From positions 1 through 64,000 of the forward strand of contig NZ_JAEKEZ010000001.1 in assembly GCF_016650815.1 (NCBI RefSeq): a stretch of 64,000 nt of DNA. Direction: 5' to 3'. Of this stretch, positions 1-8,601 are shown one piece after another. The DNA comes from Pseudomonas sp. TH31 (lineage in GTDB: Bacteria > Pseudomonadota > Gammaproteobacteria > Pseudomonadales > Pseudomonadaceae). The position numbers were made by a program, and so were the translations under genes. The notes beneath the pieces were generated by a model. It searched no databases, had not been told where the DNA came from, and worked only from the letters and a program-made list of their open reading frames with translations. How positions within the stretch are numbered: position 1 is the first letter of the stretch; the number at the start of each line of letters is the position of its first letter.

Positions 1-415
1 CCTCGAATCGCTGCAAAAACTCGAAACGCTCCAGGGCAATCGGGAAGGTTTCGGCGGACCAGTTGGTCAGCGCCAGCAGCCGGATGCCGTTGGCGTGCAG
101 TTCATCGAGGAGCGCCACGGTGTCCTCGATGGCGCCGCCGAGCATTTCTTCCCAGCGTTCGCGGTAGGCGCGGATCAGCGCTTCCTGATTCGGATGCCGG
201 GCGATGGCTTCCTCGATCGCTTCCTGCCAGGTCCGGCCCTGGTCTTGTTGTTCGTTCCAGGCGGTGTGGCAAACCTCTGCCAGGAAGGTTTCCATGGCCT
301 TTACGTCGTCACCGAACAACTTTTTGTAAAGGTTTCTGGGGTTCCAGCGGATAAGTACATTACCGAGATCGAAAACGGCAGTATTGATGGCGGTTGGGTG
401 CGGGTGGGCAGTCAT
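1..415 (-). CDS. HAD-family hydrolase (partial, 3' end outside window)
   Basis: Reads leftwards and runs off the window edge, so only the first 138 codons are present. The N-terminus holds the HAD motif I region as VFDLGNVLIRW, where the first Asp is the family nucleophile, followed by an alpha-helical cap region. Further on, LLALTNWSAE matches motif II with its conserved Thr. The DLGNV form is typical of HAD subfamily IA proteins such as YihX-like sugar phosphatases, but the substrate cannot be read from sequence. The start at 415 is supported by a perfect AAGGAGG ribosome-binding site a few bases upstream. It is divergent from the diguanylate cyclase gene. Confidence 0.85.
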   Translation of the reverse strand, partial: MTAHPHPTAINTAVFDLGNVLIRWNPRNLYKKLFGDDVKAMETFLAEVCHTAWNEQQDQGRTWQEAIEEAIARHPNQEALIRAYRERWEEMLGGAIEDTVALLDELHANGIRLLALTNWSAETFPIALERFEFLQRFE

Positions 416-574
416 GTTTTTCCTCCTTGGGCACACTTGTCGGGACAGGGCTTGAGGCCTGTGATCCTAGCAGAGACGGTTTTACCATTGGCCCCTGACG
501 CCCCCGTAGACTAAGCTCACAAAAAATAAGGGCTTTTGGCCTTTCGCCCGCGCCGTGCCCTCCAGGAAGCACTT

Positions 575-2143
575 TTGCCGATCCCCATTCATGACTTGCA
601 CCACGCTCCCGGTGCCCTGAAACGCCTGCCTCTGCTCAAGGCTGCAGTGCTGTTTATCGCAGCGGTGTGCCTATGTCTGTGCGGCTTGCTGTACCTGCAA
701 CTGGAGCAGTCACGCCGCCATGACCTGGCCCTGGCGCAAGTCGCATCATCTAACCTCACCCGGGCGATGGCTCAGCAGGCTGAAGACACGTTTACCCAGG
801 CCGATCTGGTGCTGACCAGTCTTGTGGACTGGATTCAGGCCGATGGTTTCGACGGTGAACAGACGCCGCGCCTGCAGAAAACCTTCGCCCGACGGGTGCA
901 GGCGCTGCACCAGTTGCACGGGATTTTTCTGTTCGACAAACAAGGTCAGTGGGTCGTGACCTCGTTTCAGGATTTGCCCCGGGGCTCCGGTGTAATGGAT
1001 CGCGAGTACTTCAAATACCACCAGCAAAACGTCTCGTCCCAGGCGCATATCGGGCCGGCGATTCGCAGTCGCGAGAACGGCGAGTGGATCATTCCGGTGA
1101 CCAAGCGTATCAACGACAAGGACGGCAATTTTCAGGGTGTATTGCTGGCCGGCATCAAGATGTCGTACTTCGATCAATTCTTCAAAAGCTTCAGCATCGA
1201 TGACCACGGGGCCATGTTTTTGGCTCTCACGGATGGCACGTTACTGGCGCGCCGACCGTTTGTTGAAGCGCAAATCGGCACCTCGTTGGCCCAAGGGGCG
1301 ATTTTCCAGAAGCATCTGCCCGTCGCCACCTCCGGCAACGCGATGATCAACTCGGTGGTCGACGACACGGTTCGCCTGTACGGCTACCGACAGTTGGAAA
1401 GTTATCCGCTGGTGGTCTCGGCGGCATCCTCCAGGGACGCGATTCTCAAGGAGTGGTATGCCACCGCGTTTCAATCCAGTGTCATTGTGGCCTTGGTGGT
1501 ATTGGGCGTGGGGCTGTTCGGCTGGGTGTTCATTCATCAAGTGCGCGACGGCGGGCGGATCGAAGCTGACCTGCGCAAGGCTCAGGAAGCGCTGGAACTG
1601 ATCGCGACCCATGACAGCCTGACCGGCCTGGCCAACCGGCGTCTGTTCGAGCGGGCGCTGGAGATCGAGTTCGGCCGTGGCGCCCGGCAGGGAAGCCCGC
1701 TGAGCCTGGTGATGCTCGATATCGATTTCTTCAAGCGCTACAACGATACCTACGGCCACGTGGCCGGGGATCACTGCCTGGCCGAAGTGGCGCGAGCGCT
1801 GAAGAGTTGCTGCCATCGCAAGGCTGACCTGGCGGTGCGCTACGGTGGCGAAGAGTTCGCGGCGTTGCTGCCCGACACCGACATTCACGGTGCGATGGCG
1901 ATTGCCGAGCAGATCCGCCGCAGCGTCATGGACAAGAACATCACCCACAGTGGCTCACCCACCGGTTACGTGACGGTCAGCCTGGGTTGCTATTCGTTTG
2001 TGCCAACCGGGCGCGACAGCATCGAAGTATTTATCCAGCGGGCGGACGCTGCTTTGTATCAGGCCAAGCACTCGGGACGAAACCGATCGGCGGTGTTGTC
2101 GATGGAGGGCGGCGTCGAGGCGTTGCTGCGTTCGGACCGGTAA
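575..2143 (+). CDS. Membrane-bound diguanylate cyclase (Cache-like sensor + GGDEF)
   Basis: About 522 residues. A first membrane segment (about 17-42) is followed by a roughly 250-residue periplasmic region resembling a double-Cache sensor, a second membrane segment (about 300-322), then a GGDEF domain. The active-site motif is GGEEF near residue 424, a functional variant, and an RKAD inhibitory I-site lies five residues before it. The protein should therefore make cyclic di-GMP with product inhibition. No EAL domain is present. The start is uncertain because no ATG fits. I chose TTG at 575 since AGGAAG lies five bases upstream; an in-frame TTG at 536 would add 13 residues. The sensed ligand is unknown. 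Confidence 0.85.
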   Translation: MPIPIHDLHHAPGALKRLPLLKAAVLFIAAVCLCLCGLLYLQLEQSRRHDLALAQVASSNLTRAMAQQAEDTFTQADLVLTSLVDWIQADGFDGEQTPRLQKTFARRVQALHQLHGIFLFDKQGQWVVTSFQDLPRGSGVMDREYFKYHQQNVSSQAHIGPAIRSRENGEWIIPVTKRINDKDGNFQGVLLAGIKMSYFDQFFKSFSIDDHGAMFLALTDGTLLARRPFVEAQIGTSLAQGAIFQKHLPVATSGNAMINSVVDDTVRLYGYRQLESYPLVVSAASSRDAILKEWYATAFQSSVIVALVVLGVGLFGWVFIHQVRDGGRIEADLRKAQEALELIATHDSLTGLANRRLFERALEIEFGRGARQGSPLSLVMLDIDFFKRYNDTYGHVAGDHCLAEVARALKSCCHRKADLAVRYGGEEFAALLPDTDIHGAMAIAEQIRRSVMDKNITHSGSPTGYVTVSLGCYSFVPTGRDSIEVFIQRADAALYQAKHSGRNRSAVLSMEGGVEALLRSDR

Positions 2144-2246
2144 ATCAGTCAATCGGCTGCTAGCGCCCAAGGGGCGTACCTGATCCAATCATGTGTTTAC
2201 AGCAGTCGACAGTCCATGACGCAGGTCGCGGCCTGCGTTGATGCGT

Positions 2247-2546
2247 TCAACTGCCGTTCCCGTTCCCGGCAGCGCTGGTTCCGCCGTCAACAGGCTCCGT
2301 TCCGCCAGTGGTGCCGGCGCCCGAACCGCTGGCGCCACCGTTACTGCCAGTGGCCGGGCTGTCATTGTCCGACGTGTCACCGCCGGTGGGGGAGCTCGGG
2401 GTGTTGGTTTTATTGGGTGACGTTGTCGCGCTGCTGCTGGCGCCTGACGAGGTGCCACTGGAATCGTTGGATGCCGCGAATGTGGTCACGGACGCCGCTG
2501 ACAGCACTGCGGCCAGCAACAACGCGGTGATTTTGGTATTCATCAT
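2247..2546 (-). CDS. Small exported Ser/Thr/Gly-rich protein, function unknown
   Basis: About 99 residues. The N-terminus MMNTKITALLLAAVLSAASV is a classic Sec signal peptide with a likely cut after TTFAA. The mature part is almost entirely Ser, Thr, Gly, Ala, Asn, Pro and Asp with no Cys and no aromatic residues, so it is probably disordered. The start is supported by GGAG about seven bases upstream of the first of two adjacent ATG codons. I recognise no family. Similar low-complexity secreted proteins are common single genes in Pseudomonas. The opposite strand has open frames here, but they lack a ribosome-binding site and a signal peptide. Confidence 0.6.
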   Translation of the reverse strand: MMNTKITALLLAAVLSAASVTTFAASNDSSGTSSGASSSATTSPNKTNTPSSPTGGDTSDNDSPATGSNGGASGSGAGTTGGTEPVDGGTSAAGNGNGS

Positions 2547-2696
2547 GGTTCGTCTCCAGAAGTGAGGCATTACATGATGTTGGTGTGTCTCGCGGTCCGG
2601 TTTGTGCCGTTTGCGTGACGAGTGGTAGGCCCTACCGTCAGTGGAGCGGCGCAGGTAAAAGGCTGATGGCCTCCTCTACGGTCGTGCCTGGCGCGG

Positions 2697-3283
2697 TTAG
2701 CGGGAGTTGTATTCAGCCAGTTTCCTTTCCAGATTCTGCCGAACCCGTGGCCACTCATCATCAATGATGCTGAACCGCACCGAGTTGCGCTTGCGTCCGT
2801 CCGGCATGATCCGCTCGTGGCGCACGATGCCTTCCTGTTGCGCGCCCAGCCTGAGGATCGCGTTGCGGGACTGCTGGTTGTTTTCGTCGGTGGTGAATTG
2901 CACCCGCACGCAGTCGAGCACTTCGAACGCATGGCGCAGCATTAGGTACTTGGCTTCGGTGTTGACGAAGGTTTTCTGCCAACTGGCGCCGATCCAGCTG
3001 CTGCCGATTTCGAGCTTGCGGTTGAGCCGGTCGACTTTCCAGAAGCGTGTCGAGCCGATGACCTTGCCCGTGTCCTTGAGCACGATGACGAACGGCAGGA
3101 CGCTGCCGGCGTCGCGTCCGTCGAGGGCTTTTTGAGGTAGCTGTCGACGGTGGACGAGGAGGGCACGATGGTGACTGCCAGGTTCCACAGTTCGCCATCT
3201 GCGGCGGCGTGCACCAGTGCGTCGGCATCGCTGTATTGAAGCAGGCGCAGGACGATTCGGTTGCCTTCCAGGAGTGTTTCCAT
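2697..3283 (-). pseudogene. GNAT-family N-acetyltransferase (RimJ/RimL-like), frameshifted in this sequence
   Basis: The N-terminal part METLLEGNRIVLRLLQYSD and the C-terminal part (VIGSTRFWKVDRLNRKLEIG to the stop) are in different frames and together make one GNAT protein of about 195 residues. The break is at the run of five T at 3129-3133 (A on the coding strand). With a sixth base the reading becomes SYLKKALDGRDAGSVLPF and the domain is continuous. The C-terminal half holds the family's acetyl-CoA binding region and the typical LDCVRVQFTTDENNQQS helix-strand. The substrate is unknown. The start is chosen at METLLEG by comparison with relatives. Probably intact in the organism; see the homopolymer finding. 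Confidence 0.8.
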
Positions 3284-3413
3284 GAGTTCGATGTTCTCGG
3301 CAGATCGGGCAGGGCGTTGGACACTTATTACGCCGTACATTGCTTCGTCGGCGCAACCACCGGAACGGGTCGATGTCACACACTAGGCACCTCGCCGGCC
3401 GGAGCTTTGCTCG

Positions 3414-4208
3414 ATGAAAAATTTGCGAATCGCGACGTTCAATGTCAACGGCCTGCGGGCCCGACTGCCGAACCTGCTGGCCTGGCTGGCACGAGAGCAA
3501 CCGGACATCGTCTGCCTGCAAGAGCTTAAGTCGCTCGACAGTGCTTTCCCTGCCGCCGAGCTGGAAGCGGCGGGGTACGGCGCCATTTGGCACGGCCAGT
3601 CCTCGTGGAATGGCGTGGCGATCCTGGCCCGGGATGTGCAGCCGCTGGAGAGCCGGCGCGGCCTGCCGGGAGACGCAAGCGACACCCAGAGCCGCTACCT
3701 GGAAGCAGCGGCTCACGGGGTGCTGGTGGGGTGCCTGTACTTGCCCAATGGCAACCCGCAACCGGGGCCGAAGTTCGAGTACAAACTGGCGTGGTTCGAA
3801 CGCCTGATCAGTTATGCGCAGGCGCTTCAGGGCAGCGAGCATCCGGTGGTGCTCGCCGGCGACTACAATGTGGTGCCCACTGACCTGGACATCTACAACA
3901 CGCGCTCCTGGCTCAAGGACGCGCTGCTGCAGCCCGAGAGTCGCGAGTGTTATCAGCGACTGCTGGATCAGGGCTGGACCGATTCCCTGCGTCATCTGTA
4001 TCCCGAGGATCGTCTCTATACGTTCTGGGATTACTTCCGTCAGCACTGGCAGAAAAATTCCGGGTTGCGCATTGATCATCTGCTGCTCAACCCGGCGCTG
4101 AGTCCGTACCTGCAAGAGGCCGGCGTCGATGCCTGGGTGCGCAACGAGCCCCATGCCAGCGACCACGCGCCGACGTGGATTCGGCTGGGGGCGCGCAAGC
4201 GGCGTTGA
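3414..4208 (+). CDS. xthA: Exodeoxyribonuclease III
   Basis: 264 residues, the normal length for the ExoIII/AP endonuclease family. The protein hydrolyses DNA at abasic sites and from 3' ends in base-excision repair. All family landmarks are visible: FNVNGLRARL at the N-terminus, CLQELK with the metal-binding Glu, GDYNVVPTDLDIYN with the catalytic Asp-Asn pair, and the C-terminal ASDHAPTW with the catalytic His. The gene is a single unit between the convergent-side acetyltransferase and the downstream arylamine N-acetyltransferase. Pseudomonas usually carries more than one ExoIII-type paralogue, so the symbol applies to the family rather than to strict orthology. Confidence 0.9.
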   Translation: MKNLRIATFNVNGLRARLPNLLAWLAREQPDIVCLQELKSLDSAFPAAELEAAGYGAIWHGQSSWNGVAILARDVQPLESRRGLPGDASDTQSRYLEAAAHGVLVGCLYLPNGNPQPGPKFEYKLAWFERLISYAQALQGSEHPVVLAGDYNVVPTDLDIYNTRSWLKDALLQPESRECYQRLLDQGWTDSLRHLYPEDRLYTFWDYFRQHWQKNSGLRIDHLLLNPALSPYLQEAGVDAWVRNEPHASDHAPTWIRLGARKRR

Positions 4209-4320
4209 TTTTTTTGTGGGTGGCGATTGGCGAAATCAATTGTCGGACAAAGTGCTTTATCCCTTATATATGACGCCCATCGGCGGAGTGATCCGCGGCG
4301 CCGTGCATAAGGACCGAGCA

Positions 4321-5157
4321 ATGAGTGAGCCACGCCTGACGTATCTGAACCTGTATTGGCAACGCCTCGGTTTCAGCACTACCCCCGCGCCAACCCTGGA
4401 AACCCTGCGTCAACTTCAACTGCGCCACACCGGCGCTTTCCCGTTCGAGAACCTCACCACCTTATCGGGTGAGCCGGTACTGATCGACTTGCCGTCGGTT
4501 GAGCAAAAGGTCCTGCACCAGGGGCGCGGTGGTTACTGCTACGAACTGAACAGCTTGTTCCTGGCCTTGCTGCAGGACTTGGGGTTTGACGCTCGCGGTA
4601 TCAGCGGTCGCGTTGTGTTGGGTCAGCCCGAAGGCGCGTGGACGGCGCGCACTCACCGCTTGAGCCTGGTGACTCTGGACGGCGTGCGCTACATCAGCGA
4701 CGTCGGCTTCGGCGGCATGGTGCCCACTGCGCCGCTGATGCTCGATACCCTCGACGAACAGCTTACGCCCCACGAGACGTATCGCATCGAACAGCATGAG
4801 GACAGCTACACGCTGCGCGCCAACGTTGCCGGTGAATGGCGGGCGATGTACATCTTCGACCTGCAACGCCAGGAAGACATCGACTACACCCTCGGCAACT
4901 GGTACGTCTCGACCCATCCGGATTCGCCGTTTTGCAAGCGTTTGATGGTGTCGCTCACCGGGGACGGGTGGCGGCGGACATTGAGCGACGGCAGTTTCAC
5001 CATTCACCGGATTGGCAGCGAGAGCGAACGGCGTCAGGTGACGGATGTGGATGAGGTGGTCGGGGTGCTGGAAAGTGAGTTTGGGATTCGGGTGCCAGCG
5101 AATGTTCAGTTGAGGCAGATGATCGAGCGTTTGATTGAGCCTGAAGAGCAGGTTTGA
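4321..5157 (+). CDS. Arylamine N-acetyltransferase
   Basis: About 278 residues, as usual for bacterial NAT enzymes, which transfer acetyl from acetyl-CoA to arylamines and hydrazines through a Cys-His-Asp triad. The triad is visible: Cys in GRGGYCYELNS (residue 73), His in TARTHRLSLV and Asp in YISDVGFGG. The ATG at 4321 is preceded by AAGGA, and the reading frame upstream of it has no family similarity. It lies 112 bases after the ExoIII gene with no obvious terminator between, so co-transcription is possible but unproven. Confidence 0.9.
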   Translation: MSEPRLTYLNLYWQRLGFSTTPAPTLETLRQLQLRHTGAFPFENLTTLSGEPVLIDLPSVEQKVLHQGRGGYCYELNSLFLALLQDLGFDARGISGRVVLGQPEGAWTARTHRLSLVTLDGVRYISDVGFGGMVPTAPLMLDTLDEQLTPHETYRIEQHEDSYTLRANVAGEWRAMYIFDLQRQEDIDYTLGNWYVSTHPDSPFCKRLMVSLTGDGWRRTLSDGSFTIHRIGSESERRQVTDVDEVVGVLESEFGIRVPANVQLRQMIERLIEPEEQV

Positions 5158-5239
5158 CTGATCAGGCGCAAGGCAGGCCTGTCCGGTTTGCCTTCCTTGT
5201 TCAGGTCGTCGCAGGCCGGATTATCGCTTGAGTCACCTG

Positions 5240-5692
5240 TTAACGAATGTCGCGCCTCCACAGCCCGTTGTTAACATTCAGGCGCCTGCAAGCGAGTCCC
5301 AGTCGTGGATAGATCCAAGGAATGCCAAATCGGCGAATGGTGAAATAAAACCGGTACTCGGCCAAGCCGTCGAGGGTGGCGTAGAAGTTTGCTTCGTCCA
5401 GCCAGACCACCTCGTCGAGCCAGAACGAGCTGTACATTTGGCAGATTGTACGTTCGCTCAGCACCGTTTCGAGGTCCTGGCTGACCAGTACAAAACAAAC
5501 GGCCTCTTCGTAGGGGCAGTCGAAGTCGGTCACCAGCAGATAGCCGGCTGCGGTTTCATATTGGCGCAGCAGATTGAATCCCGAGATCGCCAACGAAGAT
5601 GCGCGACCATCGATGATGACCGGGTTTTTTTCCGGCCAGTTTTCATCGGGGCCGTGATGCTGCACCAGTGCGAATCGTTCAATTGCTTTCAT
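5240..5692 (-). CDS. Conserved hypothetical protein, about 150 residues
   Basis: I do not recognise this family. The protein is soluble, rich in aromatic and acidic residues, starts MKAIERFALVQHHGPDENW and has no signal peptide or membrane segment. Motifs such as DFDCPYEEAVCFVLVSQDLE and SSFWLDEVVWLDEANFYATL look like a compact alpha/beta fold. An in-frame GTG three codons upstream is an alternative start. Codon use matches neighbouring genes, which supports it as a real gene. It lies just downstream of the brnTA pair on the same strand, with a 26-base gap to the brnA stop. Confidence 0.6.
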   Translation of the reverse strand: MKAIERFALVQHHGPDENWPEKNPVIIDGRASSLAISGFNLLRQYETAAGYLLVTDFDCPYEEAVCFVLVSQDLETVLSERTICQMYSSFWLDEVVWLDEANFYATLDGLAEYRFYFTIRRFGIPWIYPRLGLACRRLNVNNGLWRRDIR

Positions 5693-5718
5693 CGTCGTCA
5701 CTCAGCGCAGGTGGGTGG

Positions 5719-6060
5719 CTATGGCCGAACATTCGGCGCCGTCACCCGATGGATTTCGCTGAGGGCTTCTGTGAGTTTTTTCTCGAGGCTTTTCAGATCG
5801 GAGGCCGTTACGCCTTTACTGAGATGGGCTGCGTTTGCGCCGCTGTCTTGATCGGCCTTCGCGACTTGCCCCTTGTCGCTAAGCAAGGCTTGTCGCAACG
5901 TGTTGTTGATCACCGTCTGATAACCAAACCCCTCGTTCTGCGCGACAGCGCGAGCCGCCTCGATCACGGCATCATCGAGCATGATGGTAATGCGGGTCTT
6001 GCCTTTGCTGGCGGCAGCCGCCCCACGCCTGGCGTTACTGAAGTCGTACTCGTCTTTCAT
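5719..6060 (-). CDS. brnA: BrnA-type antitoxin
   Basis: About 113 residues. The N-terminal half (MKDEYDFSNARRGAAAASKG, then KTRITIMLDDAVIEAARA) is the characteristic BrnA region leading into a ribbon-helix-helix DNA-binding fold. The C-terminal part is charged and likely helical. BrnA proteins bind and neutralise the BrnT ribonuclease and repress the shared promoter. The start is fixed by a strong AAGGAGG seven bases upstream. In the restored reading, the brnT stop lies two bases before this ATG. The tail beyond about residue 75 is longer than in many BrnA proteins. Confidence 0.8.
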   Translation of the reverse strand: MKDEYDFSNARRGAAAASKGKTRITIMLDDAVIEAARAVAQNEGFGYQTVINNTLRQALLSDKGQVAKADQDSGANAAHLSKGVTASDLKSLEKKLTEALSEIHRVTAPNVRP

Positions 6061-6062
6061 GG

Positions 6063-6350
6063 TCATGCCTCCTTGTACTGGCGGCGCTCGTTTTGGTAGC
6101 GATGCGCGCGGAAATAATTCGAACGAAATTCGGGTCGCGCCACGTGTAGGCAACTACCAGCAAACGACCTTTTGCATCTTGTCCCATGATGATCCAGCGC
6201 TGCTCGTCGTGATCGTGGTCTTGCAATGTCAGGGCTCGCTCGTCATCGAATACCGGCTCGGTCTCCGCGAGGCTGACGCCGCGATGCTTGAGTTTGTTGG
6301 CCGCGTTCTTTGCCTTGTCATACTGAATTTCGAATGGCTTCGTTATGCAT
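6063..6350 (-). pseudogene. brnT: BrnT-type ribonuclease toxin, frameshifted in this sequence
   Basis: The body reads FEIQYDKAKNAANKLKHRG, then DERALTLQDHDHDEQRWIIM and VVAYTWRDPNFVRIISARIA, which are diagnostic of BrnT, a RelE-like ribonuclease that stops translation. The frame runs past the expected end. One extra base in the T run at 6091-6094 restores the family C-terminus ATKNERRQYKEA and places a stop two bases before brnA. The N-terminus is unclear: the frame has no ATG, GTG or TTG just before KPFEIQYD. An extra base in the A run at 6364-6369 would open a start at 6396, but this is less certain than the 3' repair. Coordinates at the 5' side are approximate. Confidence 0.7.
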
Positions 6351-6507
6351 ACTTTATATGTATAAAAAAGAGAGCGTCCGTGCCGGCGGTCGCCATGAAG
6401 ACAAAAGACTAGCGGGAGAAGGGAGGTGTGCTGAGCGGGATGTATTGCCAGGTTTTTGAAGAGTCAGGCGCATAGCTCAATGGTCGGAATGGACGTATGT
6501 CGATAAT

Positions 6508-6538
6508 TTGACCGGTGAGTTGTATACAACTCTATAGA
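6508..6538 (+). promoter_or_regulatory. Candidate promoter with embedded palindromic operator (GntR/FCD-like)
   Basis: A perfect 16-base palindrome GAGTTGTATACAACTC occupies 6517-6532. It lies between a -35-like TTGACC (6508-6513) and a -10-like TATAGA (6533-6538), a 19-base spacer. The core TTGTATACAA resembles sites bound by GntR regulators of the FadR/FCD group (TNGT..ACNA). A degenerate second copy, TTGCATACAG, lies at 6554-6563. Binding here would block RNA polymerase, so the permease gene is probably repressed by a regulator encoded outside the window. Confidence 0.6.
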
Positions 6539-6598
6539 CATTTGTCCTGAGTCTTGCATACAGTGTGCGCATAACAAAAACCAGGGAACCCCCCAACC

Positions 6599-8116
6599 AT
6601 GAAAACGCCCCATGTTTCACACCAACGGCCTGAGGACGAAAATCTCGGGATCGGCGCGAATATGGCTTACGGCCTGCAACACGTTCTGACCATGTACGGC
6701 GGCATCGTTGCGGTGCCATTGATTATTGGCCAGGCCGCCGGGCTCTCGCCGGCGGACATCGGTTTGTTGATTGCTGCATCATTGTTTGCGGGGGGCTTGG
6801 CAACATTGCTGCAGACCCTCGGGTTACCGTTTTTCGGTTGTCAGTTGCCGCTGGTGCAGGGCGTGTCGTTCTCCGGTGTCGCGACCATGGTGGCGATTGT
6901 CAGCAGTGGCGGGGAGGGTGGTTTTCAGTCGATTCTCGGCGCGGTCGTTGCCGCGTCGTTGATCGGTTTGCTGATCACGCCGGTGTTCTCGCGAATTACC
7001 AAGTTCTTCCCGCCGCTGGTCACGGGCATCGTTATCACCACTATCGGCCTGACGCTGATGCCGGTGGCCGCACGCTGGGCCATGGGCGGCAACAGTCATG
7101 CGCCGGACTTCGGTAGCATGGCGAATATCGGTCTGGCGGCGGTGACGCTGGTGCTGGTCTTGCTGCTGAGTAAAATCGGCAGCGCGACCATCTCCCGCTT
7201 GTCGATTCTGCTGGCCATGGTTATCGGCACAGTGATCGCGGTGTTCCTTGGCATGGCAGACTTCTCGTCCGTGAGCCAAGGCCCGATGTTTGGCTTCCCG
7301 ACACCGTTCCACTTCGGCATGCCGACCTTCCACTTTGCCGCGATCCTGTCGATGTGCATCGTGATCATGGTGACCCTGGTTGAAACCTCCGCCGACATTC
7401 TCGCTGTGGGCGAAATCATCGGCACCAAGGTTGACTCCAAGCGCCTGGGCAATGGCCTGCGCGCTGACATGCTGTCGAGCATGATCGCGCCGATCTTCGG
7501 TTCTTTCACTCAAAGTGCGTTTGCCCAGAATGTCGGGCTGGTGGCGGTGACCGGCATCAAGAGCCGCTTCGTGGTGGCCACTGGCGGGGTGTTCCTGGTG
7601 GTCCTCGGCCTGCTGCCGTTTATGGGCCGGGTTATCGCCGCCGTGCCGACCTCGGTACTCGGCGGCGCCGGTATCGTGCTGTTCGGCACCGTGGCCGCCA
7701 GCGGCATTCGCACGCTGTCCAAGGTCGATTACCGCAACAACGTCAACCTGATCATCGTTGCGACTTCCATTGGTTTCGGCATGATCCCCATCGCTGCGCC
7801 GAACTTCTACGATCACTTCCCGAGCTGGTTCGCGACGATCTTCCACTCGGGCATCAGTTCGTCGGCGATCATGGCCATCGTGCTCAACCTGACCTTCAAC
7901 CACTTCACCACCGGCAACTCGGATCAGCAGTCGGTGTTCGCGGCTGGCACCGAGCGTGTCCTGCGCTACCAGGATCTGGCGGCGTTGCGCGAAGGGGATT
8001 ACTTCAGCGAAGGCAAGCTGCATGACTGCGACGGCAAGGAGATTCCGGTGGTGGAAGCCGCCCATGAGTCGAGCGAGCATCGAGCGGTTCATGCAAAAAA
8101 CAGTGAGCATGTCTGA
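6599..8116 (+). CDS. NCS2-family nucleobase permease (xanthine/uracil type)
   Basis: 505 residues with about 14 hydrophobic segments, typical of the nucleobase:cation symporter-2 family in the inner membrane. Family hallmarks are the N-terminal MAYGLQHVLTMYGG, the LVETSADILAVGEIIG loop and the signature AQNVGLVAVTGIKSR. The QH and ETS patterns fit the xanthine/uric acid branch (XanQ/UacT-like) better than UraA, but substrate choice is inference. The start follows a purine-rich stretch (CCAGGGAACC). The palindrome at 6517-6532 suggests repression and induction by a purine-pathway intermediate. The C-terminal tail after residue 470 is hydrophilic. Confidence 0.88.
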   Translation: MKTPHVSHQRPEDENLGIGANMAYGLQHVLTMYGGIVAVPLIIGQAAGLSPADIGLLIAASLFAGGLATLLQTLGLPFFGCQLPLVQGVSFSGVATMVAIVSSGGEGGFQSILGAVVAASLIGLLITPVFSRITKFFPPLVTGIVITTIGLTLMPVAARWAMGGNSHAPDFGSMANIGLAAVTLVLVLLLSKIGSATISRLSILLAMVIGTVIAVFLGMADFSSVSQGPMFGFPTPFHFGMPTFHFAAILSMCIVIMVTLVETSADILAVGEIIGTKVDSKRLGNGLRADMLSSMIAPIFGSFTQSAFAQNVGLVAVTGIKSRFVVATGGVFLVVLGLLPFMGRVIAAVPTSVLGGAGIVLFGTVAASGIRTLSKVDYRNNVNLIIVATSIGFGMIPIAAPNFYDHFPSWFATIFHSGISSSAIMAIVLNLTFNHFTTGNSDQQSVFAAGTERVLRYQDLAALREGDYFSEGKLHDCDGKEIPVVEAAHESSEHRAVHAKNSEHV

Positions 8117-8142
8117 CCACTGCACATGCTAAAAAGGCTGTA

Positions 8143-8224
8143 GATCAAAAGATCGCAGCCTTCGGCAGCTCCTACAGGAATACACGATTCTATGTAGGAG
8201 CTGCCGAAGGCTGCGATCTTTTGA
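8143..8224. repeat. Paired REP element
   Basis: Two facing copies of the Pseudomonas repeat ending in GTAGGAGCTGCCGAAGGCTG, each with a GATCTTTTGA tail, are separated by about 16 bases. It can fold as a large hairpin and follows the permease gene. Confidence 0.9.
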
Positions 8225-8240
8225 CTTTTCATTGACCCAC

Positions 8241-8276
8241 AAAAAAGCCCCTGAATCTTTCGATCCAGGGGCTTTT
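8241..8276 (-). terminator. Rho-independent terminator of tRNA-Asn
   Basis: On the minus strand the arms AGCCCCTG and CAGGGGCT are followed by six T. It lies 14 bases past the tRNA 3' end. Confidence 0.85.
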
Positions 8277-8289
8277 CGGTACTTCTGTC

Positions 8290-8365
<76 letters not shown>

Positions 8366-8372
8366 ATGGCGT

Positions 8373-8401
8373 GTATGTTACTGATTCAAAAGAGAAGTCA
8401 A
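8373..8401 (-). promoter_or_regulatory. Candidate promoter of tRNA-Asn
   Basis: On the minus strand TTGACT (8401-8396) is followed after 17 bases by ACATAC (8378-8373), eight bases before the tRNA 5' end. The -10 is poor, so the match is tentative. Confidence 0.4.
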
Positions 8402-8547
8402 GCGTCCATTGGGCACTTGAGCGATTCAATGGCACGAACGGCGGTTTATCGGCCATTGGCGGTTACCAGAACCGTAGCAGAGGTCTACCATAGCCGCCCG
8501 GAAGTGTTTACACGCGCTGCCGGCCATTCGCCGAAAAGGTAAGCGCC

Positions 8548-8601
8548 ATGAACCATCCCGCATTCTTCACAGCACCTCAACTTGATGAGGTGTTCGCATG
8601 A
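8548..8601 (+). CDS. Possible 17-residue upstream ORF coupled to the next gene
   Basis: The frame encodes MNHPAFFTAPQLDEVFA and its TGA stop overlaps the ATG of the next gene (ATGA arrangement). AAAAGGT lies about eight bases before its ATG, while the downstream gene has no better ribosome-binding site of its own. This suggests translational coupling. There is no evidence for a stable peptide. Confidence 0.4.
   Translation: MNHPAFFTAPQLDEVFA

Noticed and set aside
2697..4166. A 489-codon minus-strand frame joining the acetyltransferase tail to sequence opposite xthA
   Set aside because: Only its last part is real GNAT sequence; the rest is antisense to exonuclease III. It exists because of the frameshift at 3129-3133.
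8143..8224. Paired repeats as a possible CRISPR array or insertion-sequence ends
   Set aside because: There are only two copies per site, inverted rather than direct, with no unique regular spacers and no transposase or cas gene. They are REP elements.
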